A stretch of 64,000 nt of DNA, taken from contig CAWGIM010000021.1 in NCBI GenBank assembly GCA_963822615.1, forward strand, positions 806,001 through 870,000, written 5' to 3'. The notes below the pieces were generated by a model, which had not been told where the DNA came from, did no database searches, and saw only the letters and a program-made list of their open reading frames with translations. Position numbers and translations under genes: made by a program. Numbering within the stretch: position 1 is the first letter of the stretch; every line of letters starts with the position of its first letter. Below, piece after piece: positions 45,822 to 55,955 of this stretch. The DNA is from Trebonia sp963822615 (GTDB lineage Bacteria > Actinomycetota > Actinomycetes > Streptosporangiales > Streptosporangiaceae).

Positions 45822-46424
45822 GTGGTCACACGGGTCGCGGGGATACTGCTCGCCGCCGGGGACGGCACCCGGCTCGGCCAGCCGAAGGCAACGGTGGAGC
45901 TGGGCGGGATAACGCTCGCCGAGCGGGGCGCGCGGCTGCTGCGGGACGGCGGCGCCGACCCGGTGCTGCTGGTGACGGGGGCGGCAGCGGCGCTGGTGGC
46001 GGGCACGGTCCCGGTGCACAACCCGGACTGGGCCTCCGGGATGGGGTCATCGCTGGCGGCCGGGCTGCGGGCGCTGGCGGCGCAGTCGTCGGCGGCCGAC
46101 GTCACCGCCGTGGTGATCGCCCTGGCCGACCAGCCGCTCATCGGGCCCGCCGCGGTCCGGCGACTGGTCGCCGCGCACGCGGCCGGCGCCAGCGTGGCGG
46201 TTGCCGCCTATGGCGGCAAGCAGCGCAACCCGGTGCTGATCGCGCGCGGCCACTGGGCGGCCGTGGGCGCGGCGGCGGCCGGCGACACCGGGGCGCGGCC
46301 CTTCCTGCGGGCCCATCCCGAGCTGGTCACGCCGGTTGAGTGCGGTGACGTCGGCCGCCCGGACGACATCGACACGCCCGAGGACCTGGCCCGGGTCCGG
46401 TCCAGGCTGTGCCCGCCGAGCTAA
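45822..46424 (+). CDS. MocA/MobA-like molybdenum cofactor nucleotidyltransferase
   Basis: AGILLAAGDGTRLGQPKATV is the nucleotidyltransferase signature of MobA and MocA, which add GMP or CMP to molybdopterin. Further motifs are PVHNPDWASGMGSSLAAGL, VIALADQPLIGPAAVRRLV and DIDTPEDLARV. Linked to an xdhC-like gene, it most likely serves CMP-type cofactor for molybdenum hydroxylases. The frame is open from 45384, but GTG 45822 gives the family N-terminus and 200 residues. Confidence 0.85.
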   Translation: MVTRVAGILLAAGDGTRLGQPKATVELGGITLAERGARLLRDGGADPVLLVTGAAAALVAGTVPVHNPDWASGMGSSLAAGLRALAAQSSAADVTAVVIALADQPLIGPAAVRRLVAAHAAGASVAVAAYGGKQRNPVLIARGHWAAVGAAAAGDTGARPFLRAHPELVTPVECGDVGRPDDIDTPEDLARVRSRLCPPS

Positions 46425-46443
46425 CTCTTATTAGCTGGCCCGC

Positions 46444-47364
46444 CTAGCTGGCCTCTGCCTTGATCCCCCAGCGGACGGTGACCGACTCGCGCGGCTGCAG
46501 CACGATCAGGTCCTGGCCGGTCACGAACGCGTTCGGCGGGCAGGTCATCGGCTCCACCGCGACCGCCGCCCGGCGCCGCTCCGGCTCCAGCGAGTCGCCG
46601 GTGAACACCTGCAGCCAGCCGCAGGCGGCGTCCATCCACAGCGCCGTGGTCAGCCCGGCACCGGACAGCCGGACCCACGCCAGGCCGTCTGGTCCCCGGC
46701 GCAGCCCGGTGAACGCGGTGTCGAGGTGGACGCCGCTCACCTTACGCGCCGTCCGCAGGTCGTAGTCGGTCCCGGTGACGTCCTGGGCCGGGCCGGCCGG
46801 GATGAGCCGTTCGTCGACCGGCTGCCAGCGGTCAGCGGGCAGCTCCAGCTCGCACTCGTCGATCGTGGCGGTGCCCGCGCGCAGGTAGGGATGGTTGCCG
46901 CTGCCCCAGGGGGCCGGACGGCTGCCCTTGTTGGTCGCCGTCACCGTGAAGTGCAGGCCGGATTCCGCGTCAAGCCGGTAGGCCGCGTCCACCTGCACGG
47001 CGTAGGGGTAACCCTGCTGCCCGTGCGGCAGGCAGCGCAGTGTCACCTCGCCCGGCTCGTGGACCGTCCGGGCCCAGGGCAGCCACCGGGTGAGCCCGTG
47101 GATCGCGTTACCGTGGGCGGGCTCGGACAGCGCCAGCTGGTGGTCCGCGCCGTCGAAGGGGTAACGGCCGCCGTCGACCCGGTTCGGCCACGGGGTCAGC
47201 AACTGGCCGGCGCTGTGCGGCGGCAGCTCGTCGGCGTCGAAGCCGGTGACCAGAACCGTGTCGCGGTAAGTGAGGCCGCGCAGCCCGGCGCCGAGCTCGG
47301 TCACCGTAGCCCGGTAGTCGCCTGCCTCGATTTCGTACTGAGTGCCCGTCAGCGGGATCGTCAT
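46444..47364 (-). CDS. aldose 1-epimerase family protein
   Basis: A galactose mutarotase-fold protein that interconverts sugar anomers. TQYEIEAGDYRATVTELGAG, LLTPWPNRVDGGRYPFDG, NAIHGLTRWLPW with the catalytic His, GSGNHPYLR, and the late Glu in AVEPMTCPPNAF match the GalM-like actinobacterial subgroup. The start is ATG 47364 or 47376. Convergent with the MocA-like gene. Confidence 0.9.
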   Translation of the reverse strand: MTIPLTGTQYEIEAGDYRATVTELGAGLRGLTYRDTVLVTGFDADELPPHSAGQLLTPWPNRVDGGRYPFDGADHQLALSEPAHGNAIHGLTRWLPWARTVHEPGEVTLRCLPHGQQGYPYAVQVDAAYRLDAESGLHFTVTATNKGSRPAPWGSGNHPYLRAGTATIDECELELPADRWQPVDERLIPAGPAQDVTGTDYDLRTARKVSGVHLDTAFTGLRRGPDGLAWVRLSGAGLTTALWMDAACGWLQVFTGDSLEPERRRAAVAVEPMTCPPNAFVTGQDLIVLQPRESVTVRWGIKAEAS

Positions 47365-47376
47365 GCCGATCAGCAT

Positions 47377-47888
47377 ACGGACCCGGGGACCGCGCGCGGC
47401 GGGCGCACGGGGGTTAAGCCCGGGTCGGCAGCGGTAAGGATCTGTTAAGCATTCGAGGACGGTTTATCGCACAAGTTGTGAATTGGAATTTATGAGGTTC
47501 ACGCGAGCCGGAGAAAACGGCTTGTGGCGCGAGCGTGAATTTCACTGATCGTTTAGCCTGCCGTTGCGCTCATCGGGCGCGAACCTGGCCGGGGGCCGTT
47601 TCCCGCGCCGTTTCGACTAGGGCGGAGTCGTTTCGGCTGAGCGGGCCGGTTAAGGCTGGCGGGCCGACGGGGCTGCTTGGGGAGCGGGGGACCGTCAGCC
47701 CCGTCGGCAATTAAAACTGTAGCCGCAGATGACTGCTCCGCGATACTCCCTCATGCCATTATCTGTTGATCCCGGCTGTGCTTTTCTGTCGCTCATTAAG
47801 CGGTCAGACCCGCGGCGCGAGACTGCGCCTTGATATCGGGTGGGTACAGGGCGTGTATCCGCCGAGGTAGCGGGCCCGGAAGCGGTGG
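47377..47888. other. intergenic region with a 13-bp terminator-like hairpin
   Basis: No gene is supported in these 512 bases. GCCGACGGGGCTG (47663-47675) and CAGCCCCGTCGGC (47696-47708) pair perfectly around a 20-base loop; AATTAAAAC follows on the plus strand. CGACT-AGGGCGG-AGTCG lies near 47610. The 47430-47560 part is AT-richer and may hold the galM promoter. A minus-strand frame at 47695-48054 is mostly shadow of the neighbouring gene. Confidence 0.55.
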
Positions 47889-50800
47889 TCAGCCGCGGCG
47901 CGGGGTCAGGCGGCCGTTGCGCAGCGCCTCTGCTGCCAGCACGCCGAACAGGTAGAAGTAGGCCGCTTCTTCTTCCTCGAAGAACCTGACTTCGTGCCGC
48001 GCGTCCTCCGCGCAGCTGAATACCTCGTACCCGCCGTCGGTCTTGAACAGGCACATCGCGCCGGTGACCTCTTCGTCGACCGCGTACGCGGACCGCGGGA
48101 TGTCGGCACTGTCCACCAGGTCGGCGAAGATCGCGGACATGGCGAGCCGCGGCTTGCGGGCCGCCCGGCGGCCGCGGACGGCCCCGGTCAGCTTGCTCAG
48201 CGCGCCAGCCGCCGTCAGCCCCGGAGCCGGCTGGCTCTCCGGCAGCGGGCCGGTGGTGCGGTCGGCGGGCGCGGCGGGCTGGCCGGCGGGCGCGGCGGGC
48301 TGGGCAACGGCCCCGACGGGCGGTGCCGTCGGGGCCGGCGGGGCCGCGGCGGACGTTGCCGCGGCGGACGGCGGGGGAGGCGCGGCCGGGGCGGCTGGCG
48401 GTGCTGCCGCTGGCGCAGCTGCCACCGGGGATGGTGCCACCGGCATGGCCGCAGGCGCGGCGGCAGGGAAGCCGGGTGACTCAGGCTGGCCGATTACCAG
48501 CGGGATCGTTGGCTCGGTCGAGACCGGCGCGACGGGGAACGCCGCGACAGGCGCCGCGAATTGCGGTGCGTAGGCGGCGAACTGCTGTCCGGGCTGGACC
48601 GCGGCCTGCGGTCCGGACTGTGCGAGCTGGGGGAGGGGCCCGGTCGACGGCTGGCCCGCCTGGGGGGCCGGCGCGGCCGGGGCCTGCTGGGCAGCCGGCG
48701 GCGCGAAGGGCGGCGGCTGGGCGGTGTCCGGCGGTTGCTGGTAACCGCCGGCCTGGCCCGGCTGGGCATACTGCGGTGTCCCGGCCAGGCCGTTGAGCGA
48801 TGGGAGCGGGCCGGTGCCCGGATCCGGCTGCGGGTAGCCGTTGGCGGGCGGGTTCCCGGGATAGCCGGCCGCCTGCGGGCCGACAGCCGGCTGGAAGTAC
48901 CAGGTACCGTTGCCGTCCGCGGCCGGAGAGCCGTGCCATGCGGCCACCGCGGCCGCCGTCGGCGCCTGCGGCTGACTGTTCTGCTGACCGGCCTGCGGCT
49001 GACCGGCCTGCGGCTGCGCCGGCAGTGGCTGCGGCTGGGCCTGCGGCGCCGCGGCGACCTGCTGGAACTGCGGCTGGACGGGAGCCTGCGGTGCCTGGCC
49101 CGGGGCCGCTCCCGCCGGTCCGGCCTGCGGCTGCGGCGCGCCCGGCTGCCCGCCGGCACCTGGCTGTACCCCGGCTTCCGCTGCCCCGCCCGCTGCCTCC
49201 TGCCCTCCGGCGACCGGAGCGGACAGCGTTCCGGCCGGGGAGAACTGCTGGTTCATCGCGGCCGGACCGGACGCCTGCTGCGCGAGCGGCTGCGGTAGCT
49301 GCCCCTGCTGCGCGGCCGGCGGCTGCGCAGCAGGCAGCTGGAGCCGGCTGGCCGGCTGCGTCATGTTCGGCTGCATCGCGCCCGCCTGCGGCTGCGTCGC
49401 CCCGGCCGACCCGAACTGCGTACCCGCCGCCCCCGGCGCGAAGCCGGCCGCCAGCGGTCCCGCCGGTCCCTGCGGCGCCGCGGCAGCCTGGGCCGGCGGC
49501 TGACCGCCCGCGCCCTGCGCTGCGCCCGCTAGCTGGCCGCCGGGAAACTGGCCGTTCGGGAACTGCTGGCCGCCCGGGTACTGCGGGCCGCCGGCCGCCT
49601 GCTGCCCGTTGGCGAACTGCTCCCCGTTCGCGTACTGCCCATTGGGGAACTGCGGCCCGCCCGGGTACTGCTGGCCACCGGGAGCCTGTTGCCCGCCGGC
49701 GTACTGCTGCTGGCTGGCTGCCGGTTGCCCGTTGGCGTACTGCTGGCCCACCGGGAGCCTGCTGCCCGCCGGCGTACTGCTGCCCGCCGGGTCCCTGCTG
49801 CTCGCCGGGGAACTGCCCGCCGGCGTACTGCTGTCCGTTGGGGGCCTGCTGGCCGCCGGGGAACTGCCCGTTCGCGTACTGCTGTCCGCCGGGTCCCGGC
49901 TGGCCGCCGGGGAACTGCCCGTTGGCGTACTGCTGCCCGTTGGCGTACTGCTGGCCGCCGGGGAACTGCCCGTTCGCGTACTGCTGTCCGCCGGGTCCCG
50001 GCTGGCCGCCGGAGAACTGTCCGTTGGCGTACTGCTGCCCGTTGGCGTACTGCTGTCCGCCGGGTCCCTGCTGCTCGCCGGGGAACTGTCCGTTCGCGTA
50101 CTGCTGCCCGTTCGCGTACTGCTGCCCGTTGGCGTACTGCTGCCCGCCCCCGTACTGCTGCCCCGCTCCAGCCTGAGCGGCATTACCGGCCCCGCCAGCG
50201 CTACCCGCCCCGCCGGCCCCGCCCGCGGCGCCTGTTCCGGCGGGCAGGCCGGAGCTGCCGTCGTTCGCCCCCGTGCCGTTAAGTCCGCCCGCGTTCGGCC
50301 CTTGGGCGCCGCCCGGTCCCTGAGGGCCGCCTGGTAGCTGGTAAGTGCCGGTCAGCGGCTGCTGGGTAGCCAGGCCGACCGGCTGCGGCATCCCCGCTGG
50401 TCCCTGCGCGGCGCCAGCCGGGGCCGAGCCCGATCCGGCCGGCAGCTGGCCGCGGACCGGCCGCGAGGCGGCCGGCTGGCCACCCCAGCCCGGCCTCCCG
50501 CCGTTGCCTGGCCCGGCCGTGCCTACCCCTGCCATAGCTTGCGCCGTCCCCTGCCCGGCCGTCCCCTGCCCCGCCGCGGCCTGCCCGCCGCCGCCTGCCC
50601 CGAGCGCCCGGGGCAGGGCAGAGAGCAGCAGCGACACCGGGAACTCGTGCCGTTCCTCGGCCAGGTCGGTCACCTCGTGCCGCGGCACCACTACTTCAAA
50701 AACGCCCCGGTCGACTTCCCAGTAGCCCAGCTGCGCGGCCCGCTGCCCGTCCATGCCCAGGTAGACGATGTGCAGCCGATCCCCGAGGTCGTCAAGCACC

Positions 50801-51021
50801 AGGCACGGCTCACTGTGGTACGAGCCGATGGGGCGCGACTCCCACAGCGCGTCGAGCTGGTCGAGCCGCACCTGCTTGCGCCAGATGCCACCGGGAGCGG
50901 GGGAGAAGCCGTGCTCAACCGGCGGCGGCGGCGCCGCGAAAAGGGTGACGTCGCGGTCGGACGGTCCAACCGCCGCCTGATAGGGGGCGCCCAGGTAGGA
51001 GGCCATGAGCCGGTATCGCAT
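47889..51021 (-). CDS. large Gln/Gly/Pro-rich repeat protein, frame-broken in the repeats
   Basis: A conserved N-terminal domain of about 140 residues (MRYRLMASYLGAPYQAAVGP, EPCLVLDDLGDRLHIVYLGM, YWEVDRGVFEVVVPRHEVTD) is followed by some 700 residues of low complexity, with many copies of GQQYANGQFPGG. A C-terminal domain of about 90 residues ends it (SAIFADLVDSADIPRSAYAV, ARHEVRFFEEEEAAYFYLFG). One extra C at 49747-49749, compared with the sister repeat near 49669, shifts the frame; removing it restores a protein of about 1043 residues. ATG 51021 follows GGAGGG. No function is known. It is probably co-transcribed with the gene at 51028. Confidence 0.7.
49560..50160 (-). repeat. tandem repeats encoding NGQQYANGQ units
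   Basis: Reiterated motifs such as TACTGCTGCCCGTTGGCG and CTGGCCGCCGGGGAACTG (plus-strand reading) encode the GQQYANGQ and FPGGQ units. Copies are near identical, which favours slippage and recombination. A one-base difference between two copies marks the frame break. Confidence 0.85.
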
Positions 51022-51027
51022 GAAGCG

Positions 51028-51456
51028 CTATCCCTCCCTCGGCCGCCGCCAGGCCAGTCCGTCGTAGCGGGCCATCGGTTCCTCGCCCGCGTCCGCCAGC
51101 CGGCATAGCGCGGTGCCAACCGGGATCTGGATCGGCTCCAGGTAAAACTCCACCCGGCCGCCCGCGCCACGCGGGCTGACCGGCACGTAGCCGTCGATTT
51201 CCCGCGCCTGCCAGCACAAGAAGTACAGTTCCGCCAGGTCTGGCTTAAAATCCGATCCTTCGTAGCCTAGGCCGAGCGCGTAGAACGCGTCTGCCGGGTT
51301 GCGGAATACAACGTCCCTGACCCGGTGCACGTAGCCCGCGATGACGCCGCGCTGGCCGCTCATGTAGGGGCCCACCATCCGCGGCGGTACAACCTTCCGC
51401 AGCGGCGTGCCGGGAAGTATCCGCGCGGCTTGCGCCGGCTCGCGTGCCGAACCCAC
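51028..51456 (-). CDS. conserved protein of unknown function, partner of the Gln/Gly-rich protein
   Basis: The 142 residues (ILPGTPLRKVVPPRMVGPYM, GVIAGYVHRVRDVVFRNPAD, AFYALGLGYEGSDFKPDLAE, VEFYLEPIQIPVGTALCRLA) form a compact folded-looking domain with good codon use. I do not recognise the family. AAGGAG 7 bases before GTG 51456 supports the start. It precedes the Gln/Gly-rich gene by 6 bases, suggesting joint function. Confidence 0.7.
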   Translation of the reverse strand: MGSAREPAQAARILPGTPLRKVVPPRMVGPYMSGQRGVIAGYVHRVRDVVFRNPADAFYALGLGYEGSDFKPDLAELYFLCWQAREIDGYVPVSPRGAGGRVEFYLEPIQIPVGTALCRLADAGEEPMARYDGLAWRRPREG

Positions 51457-51756
51457 GGAACTGCTCCTTCCCGCATGCGCCGTATGTCAGGTCTGCACCA
51501 CCGGTTCACGGGTCACAGGCCTGCGCGTCGCTGCAGGTCAAGAGACTTCCATATCCGGCATCTGTGCTCAACCGATTCTGCCGTGGAGATTGACGATACC
51601 CACCGTTAAATGCGGCTTTCATGGATTTCACTACATTAAGTAGCCGCGTCCCCGGTGGCGCCCGTCCCGCCGGGCACGCGGGCCCGGCGGGTGACCTGCC
51701 CCGGGGCCGGCCGCGCGGCGCCGCGGCCGGCCCGGCCCGGGCGGTAGGGTCGCCTC
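51457..51756. other. intergenic region with two GC hairpins before sseB
   Basis: No gene is seen. CCCGCCGGG with CCCGGCGGG (51666-51691) and a 12-bp stem, GGGCCGGCCGCG with CGCGGCCGGCCC (51704-51733), stand just upstream of the sseB start. The 51560-51650 part is AT-richer and may hold divergent promoters. Confidence 0.5.
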
Positions 51757-52377
51757 GTGCCAGTGACCAGACCAGCGGGCGACAGCGGCGACGCCGACCC
51801 GGCCGTGACCGCCGCGCTTACCGCCTACGCGGCTGGTCAGGCGGCCGAGGCGACCGTACTGGGCGCGGTCGCCGCCAGCCGGCTGCTCGTCCCGGTGGTC
51901 GCGGTGCTGGCCGAGGCCGGCCCGGACGGCACCGAAAAAGAGACCGAGATGGCGCTGCCCACCCTGGTCGGCAACGACGGGCGGAAGGCGGTCATCGCGT
52001 TCACCAGCACCGCCACCGTGGCGCGGTGGCGGCCGGACGCCCGCCCGGTGCCGGTGGCGGCCGCCAGCCTGTGGCCCGCGGTGGCGGCCGAGCAGGCCGA
52101 CGCGGTGGTGATCGACGTGGCGGGCCCGCATCCGCTGGTTATCGAGGGTGCGCGGCTAGCCGCCCTGGCCGCCGGGGGCGCGCCGCCGGACCCGTACGCC
52201 GACCCCGACGTGCGCGCCCAGGTGGCCGCGGTCACCTCCGCCTTCACCCTGGAACCAGGCGATGCCGGCAGCGACCTGACCGTCGCCCTGCCCACGCCCG
52301 ACCGCGCCGTCGCCCAGGCGATCGCCGCCCGCCTCGCCCCCCGGCTCCGCCGCGGCATCACCTTCCGCCTCGGCTAG
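51757..52377 (+). CDS. SseB-family protein
   Basis: The SseB N-terminal-like domain is visible: AAEATVLGAVAASRLLVPVV, ALPTLVGNDGRKAVIAFTST, and WRPDARPVPVAAASLWPAVA. The biochemical role of this actinobacterial family is unknown. It starts with GTG at 51757 and has 206 residues. The 263 bases before aroC contain no gene. Confidence 0.85.
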   Translation: MPVTRPAGDSGDADPAVTAALTAYAAGQAAEATVLGAVAASRLLVPVVAVLAEAGPDGTEKETEMALPTLVGNDGRKAVIAFTSTATVARWRPDARPVPVAAASLWPAVAAEQADAVVIDVAGPHPLVIEGARLAALAAGGAPPDPYADPDVRAQVAAVTSAFTLEPGDAGSDLTVALPTPDRAVAQAIAARLAPRLRRGITFRLG

Positions 52378-52640
52378 CCCGCCGCGCCTCCGCCGGCAGG
52401 CGCTGCCCACGCGAAGGGAGGCTGTCCGGGGGCGCCGTCGGCGGTGTCGCCGGGACGCCGGACGGCCGCCGGGAGACGGCGGGCGGTGCCACCAGGAGAT
52501 CGCCGGCCGGCCGGACCGCCCGGACGGAGCGGCGAGGCGGGAAGGGCGGGCCCCGCATCCGTTCGGGATGATCAAGGGGGGTCGCGGAGGCCCGTCGGGT
52601 GGCGCGAAGCCGGGGCCGCGCTGACGGTAGGGTGAGCAGC

Positions 52641-53822
52641 ATGTTTCGGTGGCTGACAGCGGGCGAGTCGCACGGGAAGGCGCTCGCCGCGATCTGCGAC
52701 GGCGTGCCGGCGGGGGTGCGGATCACCAGCGAGGACGTGGCCGCGGCGCTCGCCCGGCGGCGGGCCGGGTACGGACGCGGCGCGCGGATGAAGTTCGAGC
52801 AGGACGAGGTGGAGCTGACCGGCGGCGTGCGGCACGGCCGCACGCTGGGCGGGCCGGTGGCCATCCGGGTCGGCAACACCGAGTGGCCCAAGTGGGAAAC
52901 GGTCATGTCACCCGACCCGGTACCGGCCGATGAGCTGGAGCGCCAGGCGCGCAACGCGCCGCTGACCCGGCCCCGGCCCGGCCACGCCGACCTGGCGGGC
53001 ATGCAGAAGTTCGGGCACACCGATGCCCGCCCCATCCTGGAGCGGGCCAGCGCCCGGGAGACGGCCGCCCGGGTGGCGCTGGGCGAGGTGGCCAGGAAGC
53101 TGCTCGACCAGGCGCTCGGGGTTGAGCTGGTCTCGCACGTGGTCGCCCTCGGATCGGTCGCGGTCCCCGACGAGACGCCGGCCCCGGGCCCGGGCGACGC
53201 GGCCCGGATCGACGCCGACCCGGTGCGCTGCGCCGACCCGGAGACCAGCGCGCGGATGGTCACCGAGGTTGACGAGGCCCGCCGGGACGGCGACACGCTC
53301 GGCGGGGTAGTCGAGGTCGTGGTGTACGGGCTGCCGCCGGGACTTGGCAGCTTCACCCAGTGGGACCGGAAGCTGGACGCCCGGCTGGCGGCGGCGGTCA
53401 TGTCCATCCAGGCGTTCAAGGGCGTGGAGTTCGGCGACGGCTTCGTCACCGCGGGCCGCCGCGGCTCCGGCGCGCACGACGAGATCTACCTCGGCCCCGG
53501 CGGGGTGCGCAGGCGGACCAACCGGGCCGGCGGCATCGAGGGCGGCATGACCACCGGCGAGGTGCTGCGGATCAGGGGCGCCATGAAGCCGATCTCGACC
53601 GTGCCCCGCGCGCTGGAGACGGTCGACGTGGCCACCGGCGAGCCGGCCAAGGCGATCAACCAGCGCAGTGACGTCACCGCGGTGCCCGCCGCCGGGGTGG
53701 TGGCCGAGGCGATGGTGGCGCTGGTGCTGGCCGAGGCGGCGACCGAGAAGTTCGGCGGCGACTCGGTCGACGAGCTGCGCCGGAACGCGGAAGCCTACGT
53801 CAAGGGCCTGGTGATCTCGTGA
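52641..53822 (+). CDS. aroC: chorismate synthase
   Basis: It makes chorismate from EPSP using reduced FMN. MFRWLTAGESHGKALAAICD, RPRPGHADLAGMQKFGHTDA, RASARETAARVALGEVARKL, GIEGGMTTGEVLRIRGAMKP and RSDVTAVPAAGVVAEAMVAL cover the family signatures. ATG 52641 gives 393 residues; an upstream GTG at 52632 adds three. Its stop overlaps aroK (GTGA). Placing the last shikimate-pathway gene first is usual in actinobacteria. Confidence 0.97.
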   Translation: MFRWLTAGESHGKALAAICDGVPAGVRITSEDVAAALARRRAGYGRGARMKFEQDEVELTGGVRHGRTLGGPVAIRVGNTEWPKWETVMSPDPVPADELERQARNAPLTRPRPGHADLAGMQKFGHTDARPILERASARETAARVALGEVARKLLDQALGVELVSHVVALGSVAVPDETPAPGPGDAARIDADPVRCADPETSARMVTEVDEARRDGDTLGGVVEVVVYGLPPGLGSFTQWDRKLDARLAAAVMSIQAFKGVEFGDGFVTAGRRGSGAHDEIYLGPGGVRRRTNRAGGIEGGMTTGEVLRIRGAMKPISTVPRALETVDVATGEPAKAINQRSDVTAVPAAGVVAEAMVALVLAEAATEKFGGDSVDELRRNAEAYVKGLVIS

Positions 53823-54376
53823 CGGCCGGCCAGGGGGCAAGGGAACCGGGCAGCGGCCCGGGTTCAGCTCGGCCGGTGGTGCTCGTCGGCCCGCCGACGG
53901 CGGGCAAGTCGTCGGTCGGTGCACTGCTGGCGGCCGAGCTTGGCGTGCCCTTCGCGGACACCGACGCGCTGGTGGCCAGCGCGGCGGACAAGCCGGTGGG
54001 CGACATCTTCGTGGACGACGGCGAGCGGGTGTTCCGCGAGCACGAGCGCGGCGCGGTCGCCCGCGGCCTGGACCAGGTCGGCCCGGCCGGCGGGGTGCTC
54101 GCGCTGGGCAGCGGCGCCGTGCTCGACCCGGACGTGCGCCGGATGCTGGCGGGCGCGCTGGTCGTCTACCTGGAGGCCGACTTCACCACCGTCGTCAAGC
54201 GGACCGGGTTCGACCGGCCGCGGGTGGTCATCCCCGGTAACCCGCGCGGGCGCCTGCGGGCCATGCTCGAGGAACGCCGCCCGGTCTACGCCGAGCTGGC
54301 CACGCTGACCGTGCCGACCGACGACATGGCGCCCGAAGAGGTGGCCGCCGACCTGGCCAAGCGGCTGCGGGCATGA
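53819..54376 (+). CDS. aroK: shikimate kinase, divergent copy
   Basis: It should phosphorylate shikimate at O3. The P-loop is VLVGPPTAGKSSVG instead of the usual GxxGSGKST. DTD is kept but the following acidic residue of DxxIE is lost (DALVAS). IFVDDGERVFREHE keeps the substrate Arg; the glycine motif is LALGSGAV rather than GGGAV; the lid is RGRLRAMLEERRPVY. A canonical second copy lies downstream, so this one may be the less active enzyme or have shifted function. GTGA and ATGA overlaps join it to aroC and aroB. Confidence 0.85.
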   Translation: MTAGQGAREPGSGPGSARPVVLVGPPTAGKSSVGALLAAELGVPFADTDALVASAADKPVGDIFVDDGERVFREHERGAVARGLDQVGPAGGVLALGSGAVLDPDVRRMLAGALVVYLEADFTTVVKRTGFDRPRVVIPGNPRGRLRAMLEERRPVYAELATLTVPTDDMAPEEVAADLAKRLRA

Positions 54377-55493
54377 GCGAGGACACGAGCATGGGGGAAA
54401 CCCGTATCGCGGTCGGCGGCGAGCAGCCGTACGAGGTCGTGGTCGGCAGCGGGGTACTCGGCCTGCTGCCCGGGCTGGTCAGCAAGCGGGCCGAGACGGT
54501 AGCCGTCATTCACGACGAGCGGCTGGCGGCGGTGGCCGGCCCCGCCGGTGACGCCCTCGCGGCGGCGGGCTTCCGGGTGACCGCGACCGCGGTGCCGTCC
54601 GGCGAGGCGGGTAAGGACGTGGCCGTGCTCGCCCGGCTGTGGACCTGGCTAGCCGAGTCCCGGGTGACCAGGACCGACTGCGTGGTCGGCATCGGCGGCG
54701 GCGCGGCGACCGACCTGGCCGGGTTCGCGGCCGCTACCTGGCTGCGCGGCGTGCCGGCCGTGCTGGTGCCCACCACGCTGCTTGGCATGGTGGACGCGGC
54801 CGTCGGCGGGAAGACCGCGATCGACATCCCGGCCGGCAAGAACCTGGTCGGGGCCTTCCACCCGCCCGCCGGGGTGCTGGCCGACCTGGCCACCCTGCGG
54901 ACCCTGCCGCGGGCCGACTACGCGGCCGGCCTGGCCGAAGTGATCAAGGCCGGCTTCATCGCCGACGGCGAGATCCTCCGCCTGGTCGCGGCCGACCCGG
55001 CTGCCGCCGCCGACCCGGCCAGCGCGGCCCGGCCGGCCGGGCCGGCGGCGGGCACACCCGCGAGCTGATCGAGCGCGCGATCGCGGTCAAGGCCCGGGTG
55101 GTCGCGGCCGACCTGCGCGAGGCGGGCCTGCGGGAGATGCTCAACTACGGCCACACCCTCGGCCACGCCATCGAGAAGCTGGAACGCTACGCGTTCCGGC
55201 ACGGCGACGCGGTCGCCATCGGCATGGTGTTCGCGGCCGAGGTCGGCCGGCTGTCGGGCCACCTGACCGAGGCCGACGTGGCCCGGCACCGGGAGCTGCT
55301 CACCGCGGTCGGCCTGCCGGTGACCTACCGCGCTGACGCCTGGCCGCAGTTGCGCGAGACGATGTCGCTGGACAAGAAGGCCCGCGGCGCGCGGCTGCGG
55401 ATGGTCATCCTCGACCCGATCGGCCACCCGGTCATCTTCGACAACCCGGCCGAGGAACTGCTGGCGCAGGCCTACCAGGCGGTGGCGGCATGA
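54373..55493 (+). CDS. aroB: 3-dehydroquinate synthase, frame-broken
   Basis: It cyclises DAHP to 3-dehydroquinate with NAD+ and a metal. The first frame carries VVGIGGGAATDLAGFAAATW, PTTLLGMVDAAVGGKTAIDI, KNLVGAFHPP and AGLAEVIKAGFI, then ends at 55068 in Ala/Pro residues. The second frame continues ELIERAIAVKARVVAADLRE, LNYGHTLGHAIEKLERYAFR with metal His, and SLDKKARGARLRMVIL, ending at 55493. One missing base in the GC-rich run near 55047-55052 explains the break. As the only aroB seen and in an otherwise intact operon, it is probably functional in the organism. Confidence 0.88.
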
Positions 55494-55954
55494 CCGAGGC
55501 CAGCGGGACCGCGGAGGCCCGCCGGGTGCTGGTGCTGAACGGGCCCAACCTGGGCCGCCTGGGCAAGCGCGAGCCCTCCGTCTACGGCACCGCGACCCAC
55601 GCCGACCTGGTTGACCTGTGCCAGCGGACCGGCAAGGACCTCGGCCTTGAGGTCGAGGTCAGGCAGACCGAGTACGAGGGCGAGCTGGTCACCTGGATCC
55701 ACCAGGCCTGCGACGACGCGATCCCGGTGGTGCTCAACGCGGGGGCGCTCACCCACTACTCGCACGCGCTCGGTGACGCGGTCAAGATGCGGACCGCGCC
55801 GCTGGTGGAAGTGCATATCTCCAACATCGCCGCGCGCGAGGGCTTCCGCCACCAGTCGGTGATCACCGCCGCCGCGTCGGGGATCATCGCCGGCTTCGGC
55901 TTCCAGTCCTACGTGCTGGCGCTGCACGCCATCGCGGCCACCAGGGACAAGTAA
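55490..55954 (+). CDS. aroQ: 3-dehydroquinate dehydratase, type II
   Basis: It dehydrates 3-dehydroquinate to 3-dehydroshikimate. VLNGPNLGRLGKREPSVYG has the catalytic Arg and Tyr, NAGALTHYSHAL the Asn loop, and VEVHISNIAAREGFRHQSV the catalytic His. 154 residues is the normal dodecamer-subunit size. ATGA overlap with aroB. Confidence 0.96.
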   Translation: MTEASGTAEARRVLVLNGPNLGRLGKREPSVYGTATHADLVDLCQRTGKDLGLEVEVRQTEYEGELVTWIHQACDDAIPVVLNAGALTHYSHALGDAVKMRTAPLVEVHISNIAAREGFRHQSVITAAASGIIAGFGFQSYVLALHAIAATRDK

Positions 55955-55955
55955 C

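Noticed and set aside
49560..50160. CRISPR-like array
   Set aside because: The repeats are contiguous coding repeats in one gene, without unique spacers or cas genes.
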